In this document: positions 32,253 through 42,087 of the stretch, in pieces | How positions within the stretch are numbered: the stretch's first letter is position 1 | Layout: the number at the start of each line of letters is the position of its first letter | The notes under the pieces: generated by a model | Seen by the model: the letters and a program-made list of their open reading frames with translations, nothing else | Told to the model about the DNA's origin: nothing | The model's database searches: none | NCBI GenBank assembly: GCA_033297075.1 | Contig: MU858296.1 | Coordinates: forward strand, 1-45,462 | Direction of reading: 5' to 3' | DNA: 45,462 nt | Source: Rhypophila decipiens | Lineage: Eukaryota > Ascomycota > Sordariomycetes > Sordariales > Naviculisporaceae | Program-made: the position numbers and the translations under genes

Positions 32253-32971
32253 TCTGGCAATTCGTTTGTCTGGTCTTTTATGGGGTTTTGCTTTTTTTTT
32301 TTTTTTTGGCGTATATAGGAATTGAGCGAGACTTTGAGATGGAAACCTGCCAAGACTGCATGTGCCATGAATTGTTGTGATGTGTTGTATTTGGGACTAG
32401 TCTGTTTCAAGAAGTTGTTTGTTGACTTGATCCGCCATCTCGCGACCTGGCCAAAATCATGGTGGTTCAGTTGCAAAGACTGTCTGTCCACTGCCGCTGC
32501 AAGAGTCTGGACAGATGACCGCCAGGCTCCAGCCAAAATCTTGAAACCTCCGCATTAACCCCGGCGTCGGATACTAGTAGACTACATGTACACTAACAAC
32601 ACCAGATCGTGTTATCGTGTCATGCCAGTGTTTCCATTGCCCGCCATCCTTGCTCACCAGACGGGGCCAGACTGCCGGGACTAATTCATACGTGATGTAC
32701 CCCACAAAGTAGGCCAAGATCCGGGGTTTCCGCACGTCCAAGATCGTGGGGTATCTCGGGCCGGGGAAGTCCTTTTTACCCTGGTAAAGGCGAGAGAGGA
32801 GCTGAAGCGGAGCATCGATAGTATTAAATAGCTAGGTACCAATCTTCGGTGACCCTCGCTTTGAAGTTCATGTTCAGTTTGGATACACTTCATAACTTTG
32901 CACTTTCGTCTCACTCCAGTCACTACATCCTCATCATTTTCCTCACCATCTCCCAAGTCGTTGTGAAAAGA
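32253..32971. other. Intergenic, promoter of the FAD monooxygenase gene
   Basis: Contains a 16-nt T run at 32292-32307 just past the VOC gene's stop codon. No gene was recognised. An AT-rich TATTAAATA word lies about 150 nt before the next ATG and could act as a TATA element. Confidence 0.45.
32292..32307. repeat. Poly(T) homopolymer, 16 nt
   Basis: An uninterrupted T run about 40 nt downstream of the VOC gene stop codon. Probably a simple repeat in the 3' region. Confidence 0.8.
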
Positions 32972-34260
32972 ATGTCCACCAAAAAGATCGCCATTGTCGG
33001 CGCCGGTCCTTCTGGCCTCGCCCTCGCCGCCATGCTCGAAAAGAACCACGGCGGCAAGGACATCGACTACGTCATGTACGAGAGCAGCGCCGAGGACGTG
33101 CCTCCTCGGGGCGGCTGTCTGGACCTGCACCCCGGCAGCGGACAGCGGGCCATGCGCGAGGCAGGCGTGTTTGACGAGTTCAAAAAGTACGCCCGCTACG
33201 GCGACGCCACCATCCACCGCCTGTTCGACCACAAAGGCAACCACCTCTTTGACTTTGGCGAGGGCCGAGACGCTCCCGAGATTGACCGCTGGGCGATCCG
33301 CAAGACCTTTCTGACCGCCATCCCCAGCCACAAGATCCACTGGCGCAAGGCGGTGGCCAAAACAGAGCGTGATGAGGCTACCGGTCGGATCGTCTTGACC
33401 TTTGCCGACGGCAGCACGGCGTCGGGATTCGACCTGGTTGTCGGCGCTGACGGGACTTGGAGCAAAGTCCGACACTTGGTAAGACTGTACCAGTCCTCCC
33501 GTCGTGAAGATGCGTCGAGCATGGCTTTTAATCACATGCACATCCACTGCAGGTCACGAACGCCAAACCAGTCTACTCGGGCGACCTTTTCCTCACCACC
33601 AAGATCCAGCCCAGCAACCCCTTCTACGCAAAGATGAAAGAGCTCTGCCGCATGGGGTCCATGATCGTCATGGGCAACGGCGCGCACATGTTCAACTCGC
33701 GCCAGGGAGATGGTCACTACCGCGTGGACGTCGGCATCCCGGGACCAGCAGACTTTGCCACCTCTTGGCCGAAAGAGCACGCCGTGTCTTTTGAAAACGG
33801 TCCAGGCGAATATGAAACCAAAATCAAGTCCTGGCTCATGGACCCAGCTTTGGACCTCTTTGACCCCTATTCCCCCGAGATGCGTGAGATCATCACCCAG
33901 AGCGACGGGCCGTTTCGGCCCTGGATCATGTACTACTTTCCAACAGACAGGCTGAACTGGTCGACCCAGCCGGGCGTGACGCTGATCGGGGACGCGGCGC
34001 ACGTCACGACCCCGTTCGTCGGCGACGGCGTCAACTGCGCTATGCGAGATGCCTGTATTCTGGCCGGAAAGATCAAGACGCTAGGTGTCACGACTGAGGC
34101 CGTGGCTGAGTATGAAAAGGAGATGTTTCCCTTTGCGATTGATCTCATCACTAGGAGTCTGCAGAGTCAGAGGATGTTTTTTGAAAAGGAGAGTCCCAAG
34201 ACGTTCTTGGAGGTCATGGGCTCGGGGAAGCCGCTGATTGGGGTGACAGACCATCTTTGA
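32972..34260 (+). CDS. FAD-dependent aromatic monooxygenase
   Basis: Exons 32972-33478 and 33553-34260 with a 74-nt intron (GTAAGA...TGCAG) give 404 aa. It is a class A flavoprotein hydroxylase: the Rossmann motif GAGPSG is at residues 10-15, the 'DG' motif VGADGTWSKVR just before the intron, and the 'GD' motif LIGDAAHVTTPFVGDGVN near 340. The GGCLDLHPGSGQRAMREAG stretch places it nearer to TetX-like hydroxylases than to classic salicylate 1-hydroxylases. Within this cluster the simplest role is ring hydroxylation to give gentisate, analogous to 3-hydroxybenzoate 6-hydroxylase. A different phenolic substrate is possible. No transmembrane segment or targeting signal was seen. Confidence 0.85.
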
Positions 34261-34693
34261 GAATTGTATTTCATAGTTCTGTCGGATATTGTATTTCTGT
34301 TCAAGTTTGCATCCAGTTGTACTACCTTAGGCACTAGTAGTCATCCATTTAAACCGCCTCTCCAGTTTTACTTGTTTTCACGCTTGGCTTCTTGTTTCAC
34401 ATCATGATGGTTCTTTTGATATTTATTGTTTATGTTTATCCCTTTCTGAACAGAGCATCTCTAAGGAGCATACCGCTTAACCACTGAACCACAGGCCAAA
34501 AGATGACTGCAATCACCGAAAGGCGTGTTCGGCTCAGTGGTATATAGATGCCTTCGCCTCACAGCATCTCAATACTAGTAACCGCTGAGCAAAGCTCAAC
34601 CTGTTGGAACAACTTGAATGCTGCGGCGAAGTCGATAAACAACCATTCAGTCTCAACCACAATCTATCAACATGCACATCCAGCTAGCTAGTC
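34261..34693. other. Intergenic between convergent genes, with tRNA-A-box-like words
   Basis: No coding potential. Two GGTTCAGTGG/GGCTCAGTGG-like words face opposite directions (minus strand near 34480-34490; plus strand near 34530-34540). No full tRNA cloverleaf could be built by eye. Confidence 0.4.
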
Positions 34694-35683
34694 TCAAACG
34701 CCCGTGTCCATTCTATACAGACCCAAAGACTCAATCATGGGCCGATCATTCACAGCAAAAAGGTACGCACTCCCGCCTGGGCCCCCTGTCGCCGTATGTG
34801 AGATGGTGCTCCAAGCGGGCACGCTAAAAGTGTCGCTACTCTTCCATTCAATCCTGTCCTCTTTCCCATCAGGCGTCACAACGGTCGAGTACCCTTCGCC
34901 CTCGTAGACATGATACACAAACGAAACCGTCTCCCTCACCCTTGGCGACGTCTTGCCCACCTGGATCCTCTCTGCCTGCGCCGAGATGGTCTTGGACAGA
35001 TGCTGCTTCTCTTCTCCCCCGACGCCGGAGGGAAGACGGTAATCATACCTCGCATACACGTCGTGCAGGTTCCCATCCAACGAGCCCTGAACCTCTGCCC
35101 AAGGAATCTTCAACTTCCTTTCCGCCTCCCTGTCTGCCGCCTCGCTAGGGTACCTCTCCTCGGCAAAATTCTCGGCAAAATTGACTCTGAGAAACCTAAA
35201 GACAGGCAGGTCCAGGCCATCAAGCCAGATCATGGGGCCATCGCCCTCGTTTCCGTGGTCATGCCACCCCCAGCTGGGCGTGAGAATGACATCCCCCCGC
35301 TCCATGACGAGCTTGTGGCCGTCTACGGCAGTAAAGCCCTTGGAGCCCTCGACGATGAAGCGCAGTGCAAAGGCGACGTGACGATGGGCGGGCGCCGTCT
35401 CGCCGGGGAGGATTAGCTGAAGGCCGGCGTAGATGGTGTCGGTCGTGTAGGGTGCGCCTGGGAGGGAGGGAGACGGGTTGACGAGCATCAGGACCCGGCG
35501 TTCTGCTTCTTCGGCCGAGATTGTGGACCCGGATTGGATGAGGAGCGGGCGGAGGGATGTGCTGTATCGCCAGATGGTGGGGGCCGAGAGGGGGTTGGGA
35601 CTGGCCGGGACCATGGAGGAGAGAACGTTCCAGAGGGGAGCTACGTTGGTGGCTGCCATGGCGGTTTCGAATTCGGTGGCCAT
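34694..35683 (-). CDS. Gentisate 1,2-dioxygenase-like bicupin
   Basis: Intronless, 329 aa. Gentisate 1,2-dioxygenase opens the ring of 2,5-dihydroxybenzoate to maleylpyruvate using Fe(II). The sequence has the family's N-terminal APLWNVL and the first cupin: PGETAPAHRHVAFALRF with H100 and H102 as iron ligands, then the HDHG motif at 141-144. WGWHDHGNEGDGPMIWLDGLDLP is the typical continuation. The second cupin near 270-320 ends in a degenerate site, SVPAWSTISHTA. Length is slightly below bacterial enzymes (about 345) but complete. The gene is head-to-head with the GFA-like gene and lies between the FAD hydroxylase and FAH-family genes, which strongly supports a gentisate pathway. 1-hydroxy-2-naphthoate dioxygenase is a close relative and an alternative. 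Confidence 0.87.
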   Translation of the reverse strand: MATEFETAMAATNVAPLWNVLSSMVPASPNPLSAPTIWRYSTSLRPLLIQSGSTISAEEAERRVLMLVNPSPSLPGAPYTTDTIYAGLQLILPGETAPAHRHVAFALRFIVEGSKGFTAVDGHKLVMERGDVILTPSWGWHDHGNEGDGPMIWLDGLDLPVFRFLRVNFAENFAEERYPSEAADREAERKLKIPWAEVQGSLDGNLHDVYARYDYRLPSGVGGEEKQHLSKTISAQAERIQVGKTSPRVRETVSFVYHVYEGEGYSTVVTPDGKEDRIEWKSSDTFSVPAWSTISHTATGGPGGSAYLFAVNDRPMIESLGLYRMDTGV

Positions 35684-36280
35684 TGCTGTTCTGTTGCTTT
35701 TGTCGAGCCGTCGACTGAGCGAGTTGATGATGTGAACGGGCTATGATTCTTGAGTTGGGTGAAGGTGTTGGGATGTAGACTTGAAGGAAGCCGAGTCCGA
35801 TGACGAAGAGCAAGATAATTAGACGTTGACAGGCAAGTTTCCAGTCTTCGCATTCAAGTGTTGGTGGCAAGACGATCTGGTATTCTAGGTCGTGATCTCA
35901 TGTCAACAGTGGACGCATTTGTCACGATACGTGTACCGTAGTGTACATGCACAATGGCTTCACCACATTTGCTCGGCGCTGCTCGGCGCTGCTCGGAAAT
36001 GGTTATCCCAATCCAGATTCTCCACACGAGGGGACACTGGAAGGAGCGGGAGGGGGCCCGGGCAGTGGCGGACTTGAGGCGGGTTTACTGCCGCAGCTTC
36101 CATTTCAGCGAATCACAATTCGGCCGTGCGGATTGTTGACATTGTTGCCGTTCTCGGACAACATGAAAGGGGCTGTCTTGGCGTTACATGATTCATGATG
36201 CATTACATGTATACGTGTACAGCCTCATTGTCCCGACTCGTCCTCTCCCAGACACAACTTGAAACAATACTCCGGCCACC
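35684..36280. promoter_or_regulatory. Shared divergent promoter, gentisate dioxygenase / GFA-like gene
   Basis: The 597 bp lie between divergent start codons. They contain a 10-bp tandem repeat at 35971-35996. No gene is seen. Confidence 0.45.
35971..35996. repeat. 10-bp tandem repeat, 2.6 copies
   Basis: The unit GCTCGGCGCT is repeated exactly at 35971-35980 and 35981-35990, then GCTCGG. Confidence 0.85.
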
Positions 36281-36859
36281 ATGGAGACAATGTACGGTTT
36301 CTGCCTCTGTGAAGGTGTCAAATTCACCGTCAATGGAGCACCCGAGAGTGTCTTTATCTGCTACTGCCTTCATTGCGCCAAGAATGCAGGTGCCCCAGGC
36401 CAAATTGTAGGTTGTCCAATCTCAATCACAGGAAACAACCACAACGGACTGATTTTGCGACACAAAAGTCAGCCAAATTCGACAGGAGCGCAATAAAAGT
36501 CACACATGGAGCAGAAATGACAAGCACATATGTCCTCAAAGACACCATCAGCGGATGTGAAAAGCACAAGGTGTTTTGCTCCCGGTGTGGATGCACGCTA
36601 TGGACGATCCCCATGAAGCACCATGGCACTCACTGGGTCGTGAGGACATCGCTTATTGAGGGCGGGTGAGTTCAGGTTCCAGTTATCCACAGACTCCTTA
36701 TTTTCTCCGATTGCAATACTGATGTGGACTGAACAAAACATATCCAGGCTGTACAAGTTGCCGTACAAGGCAGAGTTTTTTGCTTCGAGAAAGGTGACAG
36801 CGACGGGTGCTACGCAGCCCGAGGGGCTGAAGTCGTTTGAGACCATGCCTGGTCATTAG
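36281..36859 (+). CDS. GFA / CENP-V-type zinc protein (glutathione-dependent formaldehyde-activating family)
   Basis: Three exons: 36281-36406, 36469-36665 and 36748-36859 (introns of 62 and 82 nt), 144 aa. Zinc-ligand cysteines appear in family order: C8-x-C10, C27/C29 and C32 (CYCLHC), and the C-terminal CSRCGC. The splice at 36407-36468 joins GAPGQI to SAKFDRS, giving the family's usual spacing. Members use or bind glutathione, and the true reaction of many is unknown. As I recall, gentisate-pathway gene sets in yeasts such as Candida parapsilosis include a GFA-type gene with the gentisate dioxygenase and fumarylpyruvate hydrolase genes. The glutathione-dependent maleylpyruvate isomerase step is therefore a plausible role here. 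No other isomerase of the glutathione-transferase type is visible in the window. Confidence 0.85.
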
Positions 36860-37080
36860 TAAATTAATATCCCGTACTCAGAAAGCTCTTTGAATATACG
36901 CATCGTGTGATATTTTTTGCTCCTCCGTGATTGAACACCCTGCGTATCTGCATGTTCAGTTGCAGTAACCTGCAGACAGCCAGGAGAGAGCTGCGCGGGG
37001 CCAATCGAACCTTGATCTACGGCAGCATCACAACAACACACCGAGGTCAAGACTTTTATTCAACCTAGATATTCTAAAAG

Positions 37081-38031
37081 TCACTCAAAGACCATCTTAT
37101 TCTTCACACTTCCAAGCTCCTGAATCCGAACCTCGACCACATCCCCATCCCTCAACCACTTGGGCTCCTTCATGCCCATGGCCACACCGGCCGGCGTTCC
37201 TGTCATGATAACCGTCCCCCTCTCAAGCGTAGTACCACGGCTAACAAAGGCGACAATCTCGTCGGTCCCAAACAGCAAATCGCTCGTCATGGTATCCTGC
37301 CTCAGCTCGCCATTCACAAGCGTCTGCAGTCTCAAATTCCGGGCATTCCCAACAACCTTGGGCGAGACCAGAACAGAGCCAAGCGGCGCAAACTTGTCAA
37401 AGCCTTTGCTAAAGCACCACTGCGGTACGCCTCCCGCAAAAGCAGGATCACGCTGCCACTTTCGCGCCGAGACGTCGTTGCCGGGCACAAATCCGGCCAC
37501 GTGGTCGAGGGCGTCGGAGGCGGGGATGTCCTTGCCGGTTTTGCCGATTACGATGCAGAGCTCGCCCTCGTAGTCGAGCTGGTCGTCTTGGGCCAGCGAG
37601 GGTATGGGGATTGGTTCAGACGAGGATGCGATGCTGTAGCGGGGTTTGATGAAGATTGAGGGGTAGGGTGGTGGTTTGCGGCCTCCTTCTTGGACTGGAG
37701 AGATAAGGCCGGTGGTTATTAACGACTTGACTTTGGGCTTTGGAGGTGATCTTCAAATTTGATTTTGCTTACTGTGCTTGATATAATTTAGACCCACGCA
37801 TTTGACAATGGGCACATCCTCGGGGGTCAGAAGAGGCAGGATGCGTTTCACCTTGAGGACGGTGGATGTAGGTGTCGCGGCGAAGATGTCGCTGCCTTGG
37901 TAGACGGTGGCTTCGAGGGTCCCCTGGGCCAAGGCCTCCTCGATGACGTCGGCCGAGGACACCTTGGGCTCGCCCATGCGGGGGACGCCATTAGAATCTT
38001 CGAAACGGATAAGGCGCTCAAAGGAAGACAT
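37081..38031 (-). CDS. FAH-family hydrolase, fumarylpyruvate hydrolase-like
   Basis: Exons 38031-37773 and 37694-37081 with a 78-nt intron (GTAAGC...TCCAG) give 290 aa. The fumarylacetoacetase C-terminal domain runs from about residue 80. KCVGLNYIKH leads into it, PSIFIKPRYSI follows, and the metal ligands are E129 and E131 (DYEGELCIVIG) and D160 (FVPGNDVSARKWQR). Further motifs are GTDEIVAFVSRGTTLERG and IMTGTPAGVAMG. Enzymes of this family split fumarylpyruvate into fumarate and pyruvate, decarboxylate oxaloacetate, or act on acylpyruvates. Close to the gentisate dioxygenase gene, the fumarylpyruvate reaction is the most economical reading. It converges with the GFA-like gene, only 221 bp apart. 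Confidence 0.87.
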
Positions 38032-38711
38032 TTTTTTGGATTCGGAATATTGAGACCGAGTTATGTTACGATGGAATGGGTGGAAGTTTTGGTAGACTGG
38101 ATAGACTGAGGAGGCCGGTAGACTTGGTAATTGGACATATACCCGTCAATTTTTAGTGTTGACTCCTTGTTCCGAAGAACGTTCATATGCCTGATGTGGA
38201 AATATGTATTTACGTTCCTTGCCTACCAGGTACGTGGTCTCCATACTTTCCCCGAGTCTAGGTCTCCCGCCCCATCTCCGCCACGGTCCTGCGGAGGCGA
38301 GTGTCGGTGGGTCATGCATGTTGAGGGACTCCATCTAGGTTCCGTAAACAGTATGATTTGTCTTTTTGCAGCCTAGGAAGTGACTGCCGTCGTGACAAAG
38401 ACGTGAATTCCAGCTGAATGGATGAGAAGGATTGAACATGATGTGCCAACTTGAAGCGGGAAAGTAACGCCGATAGAAAACATGAAAGAGACTGCAACTT
38501 GAGGGTCTACGAACAAACCACCAAAGGGACGCAAGGCCACGGTGCAGTGTGCGGAACCGTGACCGAGCATTCCAAAGAAATTCAAGACAAGTCTGCATTG
38601 GTAACAAAATCACTTGGACAACGATATGAGTCAGTTGGAAGGGAATAGGTTATGAGAACATCCTTAAAATCTCTAATCTAGAGCAAACACGGATAATCTC
38701 TACACCAAGCC
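38032..38711. other. Intergenic, nothing recognised
   Basis: The 680 bp lie between the FAH-family gene start and the 3' end of the quinone-reductase gene. No gene, repeat or RNA was recognised. Confidence 0.5.
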
Positions 38712-39864
38712 TCACTCTGCTATCCGAAGCAAAAGCTTACCAGTTGTTTTCCTCCCTTCCAGATCCTGCCCACGGAGAAGAATATTGTCAGCACGAAATG
38801 GCCATAATCCTCACTTCGCTAGTTGATGGATAGTCTGGATTACCAACTTACAATGTGAGCCTGCTGGACGTCTTTTAACGCATAAATACGGTGGATTTTG
38901 GTCTTCAAAACGCCAGACGTCAAAAGCTGAAAGAGCTCGTTGGCATATGCCTCGAATTCCTCCCGCGTGACAATGTAGCCGAACAAGGTAGGCCGCGCGA
39001 CCTTGACACACTTTGGCGAGAGAAGGCTGTGTGACGGTGTTAGATCTGCGAAAATCCAATTCTCTCAACGACCAACGACTTGACTTACTTCAATGGCAAA
39101 GGTGGAATCGGCCCACTCGAGTTTCCAAACCAGACAATGGTCCCCTTGCGCTTCACCACGGCCAGACTGCCCTCCCAGGTATCCTTGCCCACCGAGTCGT
39201 ACACCACGTCCACTCCCCTGCCGCCGGTGATCTCCATGACCGCCGATGCCCAGTCTTCACTCCCACGATAGTCAATGACGTGGTCTGCACCGAGGCTCTT
39301 TACAAGGGCCACTTTCTCAGGGCCGCCCGCCGTCCCAATCACCTTGGCTCCAAGATGATTGAGCAGCTGCGTCATGAGGAATCCAGCGCCACCAGCCGCA
39401 GCGTGGAGGAGGACCCAATCGCCCGGTTGGACGGCATATGTCTCCTTGGCCAGGGCGACGACGGTTAGCCCGCTCATAAAAGCGGCAGTAGCATCCTCAA
39501 AGGACAGGTCGTCTGGAAGCTTGAGGGTCTTGGTGGCGGGAACAGCGCTGTACTCTGCATAACCGCCGGTAGCGAGCCAGATAACTCTATCGCCGACTCT
39601 CAGAGTGCTTTTCTCAGCGTCGGTGTCGGGGCCGAGGGCGACAATTGTGCCCGCTGCTTCCCGGCCGAGAATCTCGGGCTTGGCGGACGGGTAAAGTCCG
39701 GTCCGGAAATACGTGTCGATGTAGTTGATGCCCGAGATGGCATTCTTGACGAGCACTTGGCCTGCTGAGGGCTGCGGCACGGGAAAGTCTGTGCGGTGCT
39801 CGAGGACCTCGGGGCCGCCGGTAGTCTCGACCACGACGGCTCGCTGGCTTGCTGGAATCGGCAT
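38712..39864 (-). CDS. Quinone oxidoreductase (zeta-crystallin-like MDR)
   Basis: Three exons: 39864-39089, 39026-38852 and 38765-38712 (introns of 62 and 86 nt), 334 aa. NADPH:quinone reductase family without catalytic zinc. Motifs in order are NAISGINYIDTYFRTGLYP, GREAAGTIVALGP, the nucleotide-binding LLHAAAGGAGFLMTQLL, GADHVIDYR, DVVYDSVGKDTW, then across the first splice PLPLNLLSPK and VARPTLFGYI. The last exon is only 18 codons and carries the family's DLEGRKTTGK ending, which confirms both introns. In an aromatic-degradation cluster it may detoxify quinones formed by oxidation of hydroquinone-type intermediates such as gentisate. It is head-to-head with the dienelactone hydrolase gene. 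Confidence 0.9.
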
Positions 39865-40349
39865 TGTGGTTTCCGGTGGTGTTGGGTGTCTTCTGGATCA
39901 GTTTCACCGTGTCGAGCTCGCGGGCAAGCCAAGGTGTGCAAGTCCCCTGGCTAATAGTGTCTCTAGAAGACGCCCAAACTTGGCGATATCACCCATCGAT
40001 TTCCGTTACGTTAGGCCCGGCTCTCGAGATGATCGGCGGCTACTAATTCTGCGTCTCTGCGGACTTGGAGCGGTTCGGGTTTGCTTGGTGTACCTAGGTA
40101 CATGTACCCATCCGCTAGAAACGCAAAATCCGCCATGTGTCCACCTGGACCCATTGAGCGATTTTGGGTCCGGGATGCCTGATGACTGATCCTTCCGTTT
40201 CTGTTTCTCAGCAGTGGTTATCAAGCCCTGAACCAAACGATAACAACTGAGCCAAACCAACCATCCCTCAGTGCAACAAGTCTTATGCCTACACCATTGC
40301 CATTTTCGTCAAGCTTCAACTATCCGTATCTGCTCGTTAATCCGTCAGC
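39865..40349. promoter_or_regulatory. Shared divergent promoter, quinone reductase / dienelactone hydrolase
   Basis: The 485 bp lie between divergent start codons. They contain TTTTGGGTCCGGGAT at 40162-40175, close to the word in the esterase/VOC promoter region. No coding gene is seen. Confidence 0.4.
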
Positions 40350-41171
40350 ATGAGTTCGTGCTGTCTCAAAGGCTTTAAGTGGGACAGTAAGCCCCAGGGC
40401 CGCGAGACCACGGTCAACGGCCTGTCCTGCTATGTCGCGGGCGACAACCCGGACGTCGCCATCATGGTGATTCACGATCTCTACGGCTGGACTTTCCCAA
40501 ACATCAGGTTGCTTGCCGACCACTATGCGACCGAGGTCGGAGTAACAGTTTACGTCCCGGATCTGTAAGTCGCTCATTTCCGTCTACAAGGCAACAATTA
40601 TGTAATGTGAAAATAACACTGCAATTTGCCATCTGATAGGTTTGGTGGTGAGGTCCTTTCCCCAGACCTAATCAACAACAAGGCCGAATGGGACAAACTG
40701 GACCTCCCCTCATTCATGGCTCGCAACTCCAAGCCCATCCGCGGACCCCAAGCGGCCTCGTTTGCCAAATTCCTCCGCACCTCGGCAGGTCATAAGCACC
40801 TCGGCGCGATAGGGTATTGCTTCGGCGGGTGGGTTGCCTTTCAACTCGGTGCCGGTGGTGATTGTAACCCGTCGCTCGTGGACTGCATCGTCGCGGCACA
40901 CCCTACCTTTCTTACAGAGGACGAGATTCGGGCGGTGAAGGTGCCCGTGCAGATCATCGCACCAGAGGTGGATCCCATCTTTACCGAGGAGCTCAAGGCA
41001 TTTGCACAGGCCGAGATACCCAAGCTCGGTGTGCCGTTTGACTATCAGTTCTTTCCGGGCTTAGAGCATGGCTTTTCGGTCAGGGGGAACCGGGAGAATG
41101 AGGCCGAGATGAGGGGCTTGTCGAGGGCCATGAGAGCTGCTGCGGGCTGGTTTAGGGAGTGGCTTGTGTAA
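40350..41171 (+). CDS. Dienelactone hydrolase-family protein
   Basis: Exons 40350-40564 and 40640-41171 with a 75-nt intron (GTAAGT...GATAG) give 248 aa. Alpha/beta-hydrolase with a cysteine nucleophile. The triad is visible as Cys about 132 in GYCFGG, Asp in PEVDPIF and His in LEHGFSVRG. The N-terminal half has AIMVIHDLYGWTFPNIRLLADHYA and VYVPDLFGGE (the latter across the splice), as in carboxymethylenebutenolidase-like proteins. Such enzymes open enol-lactones from chlorocatechol or protoanemonin routes, and mould relatives are common in aromatic-catabolic clusters. It is not needed for the plain gentisate route, so it hints at a lactone intermediate or second branch. No targeting signal was seen. 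Confidence 0.88.
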
Positions 41172-42087
41172 ACAACTGCTAACGTTAGTAGCTCAAATCA
41201 AATTGTTGGCTTTGTTGGCTTGCTGTTCTACTGGATGAACATGATAATGAGCATGATAATGAGCATGATAATGATTTGATTGCATTTTATTCGTCTTGGC
41301 TCAGTCTGGCAAGTGGCAAGGAGGTACAAGGACAGGTTGATGGAGTATGAATACGTTACCAACTTGTGAGCCTAATCAGTACTCCAGTCATAGCCCATCC
41401 AGCCAGGACTTGAAGCCGAGCACAAATCCAATCTCCATATGCCGGTCCACCCTGGCCGGTGATAAGCATGGGAACCCAAGCCCCGCCGAGCATCCGCTTC
41501 CGCAGCATTGCGGAATTGCCGCAAGTTTCGTTTCGTGCGGAGATGGGCGGGAATGCCGCCAGGCATCAATTTCATTGCCCCTGAAGCAGCACCTCAATGT
41601 TTACAGCGGCCTGACAGCGGGAACCCGGCAGCTGCTAGACAGGGGTCTTGCTTTCCTGGGAAAACCGGTTCTTGGTGAACGAGGACCTTGCCTTGCTCTC
41701 CCATCAAGTTCACGGTGAGAAGAGCCACGCTCGATGCCAAATTGCCAAGTACAGAATACAGCTGATTGTTATCTTGGAAACAAGGGACATGTAGTGAAGG
41801 GACGCGCGTAAGCCGTAGCAAGCCGTCATTGTTTTCTGAACGGTGCACAGATACCTTTCACACGACTGGACATGATGATGGATGCACTGGCACGATAATG
41901 AGCCGGAAGTCAAGGCCTGCTCGTATCACTGCAAGTACTTGTAACCTGTCAGGTACGAGACAATGGAATGGTCATCAATGCTATCAATCCTGCCTTTTAT
42001 GAGCACTTGTCTCCTTGTCTACACTGCCCAAGCCGACTGGCTTCGTCCATCGTCACTCCCCAGCCGAAAAGATCACAAGCAAGCACC
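41172..42087. other. Intergenic, 0.9 kb, includes a 12-bp tandem repeat
   Basis: No gene recognised. The 12-bp repeat lies at 41240-41275. The rest should contain the promoter of the DUF1338 gene. Confidence 0.5.
41240..41275. repeat. 12-bp tandem repeat, 3 copies
   Basis: The unit CATGATAATGAG is repeated three times (last base changed to T), about 70 nt after the dienelactone hydrolase stop codon. A simple minisatellite in the 3' region. Confidence 0.88.

Noticed and set aside
41240..41275. A possible origin or regulatory array made by the 12-bp repeats.
   Set aside because: Three copies of a simple AT-containing word just past a stop codon fit an ordinary minisatellite, and nothing else around supports a function.
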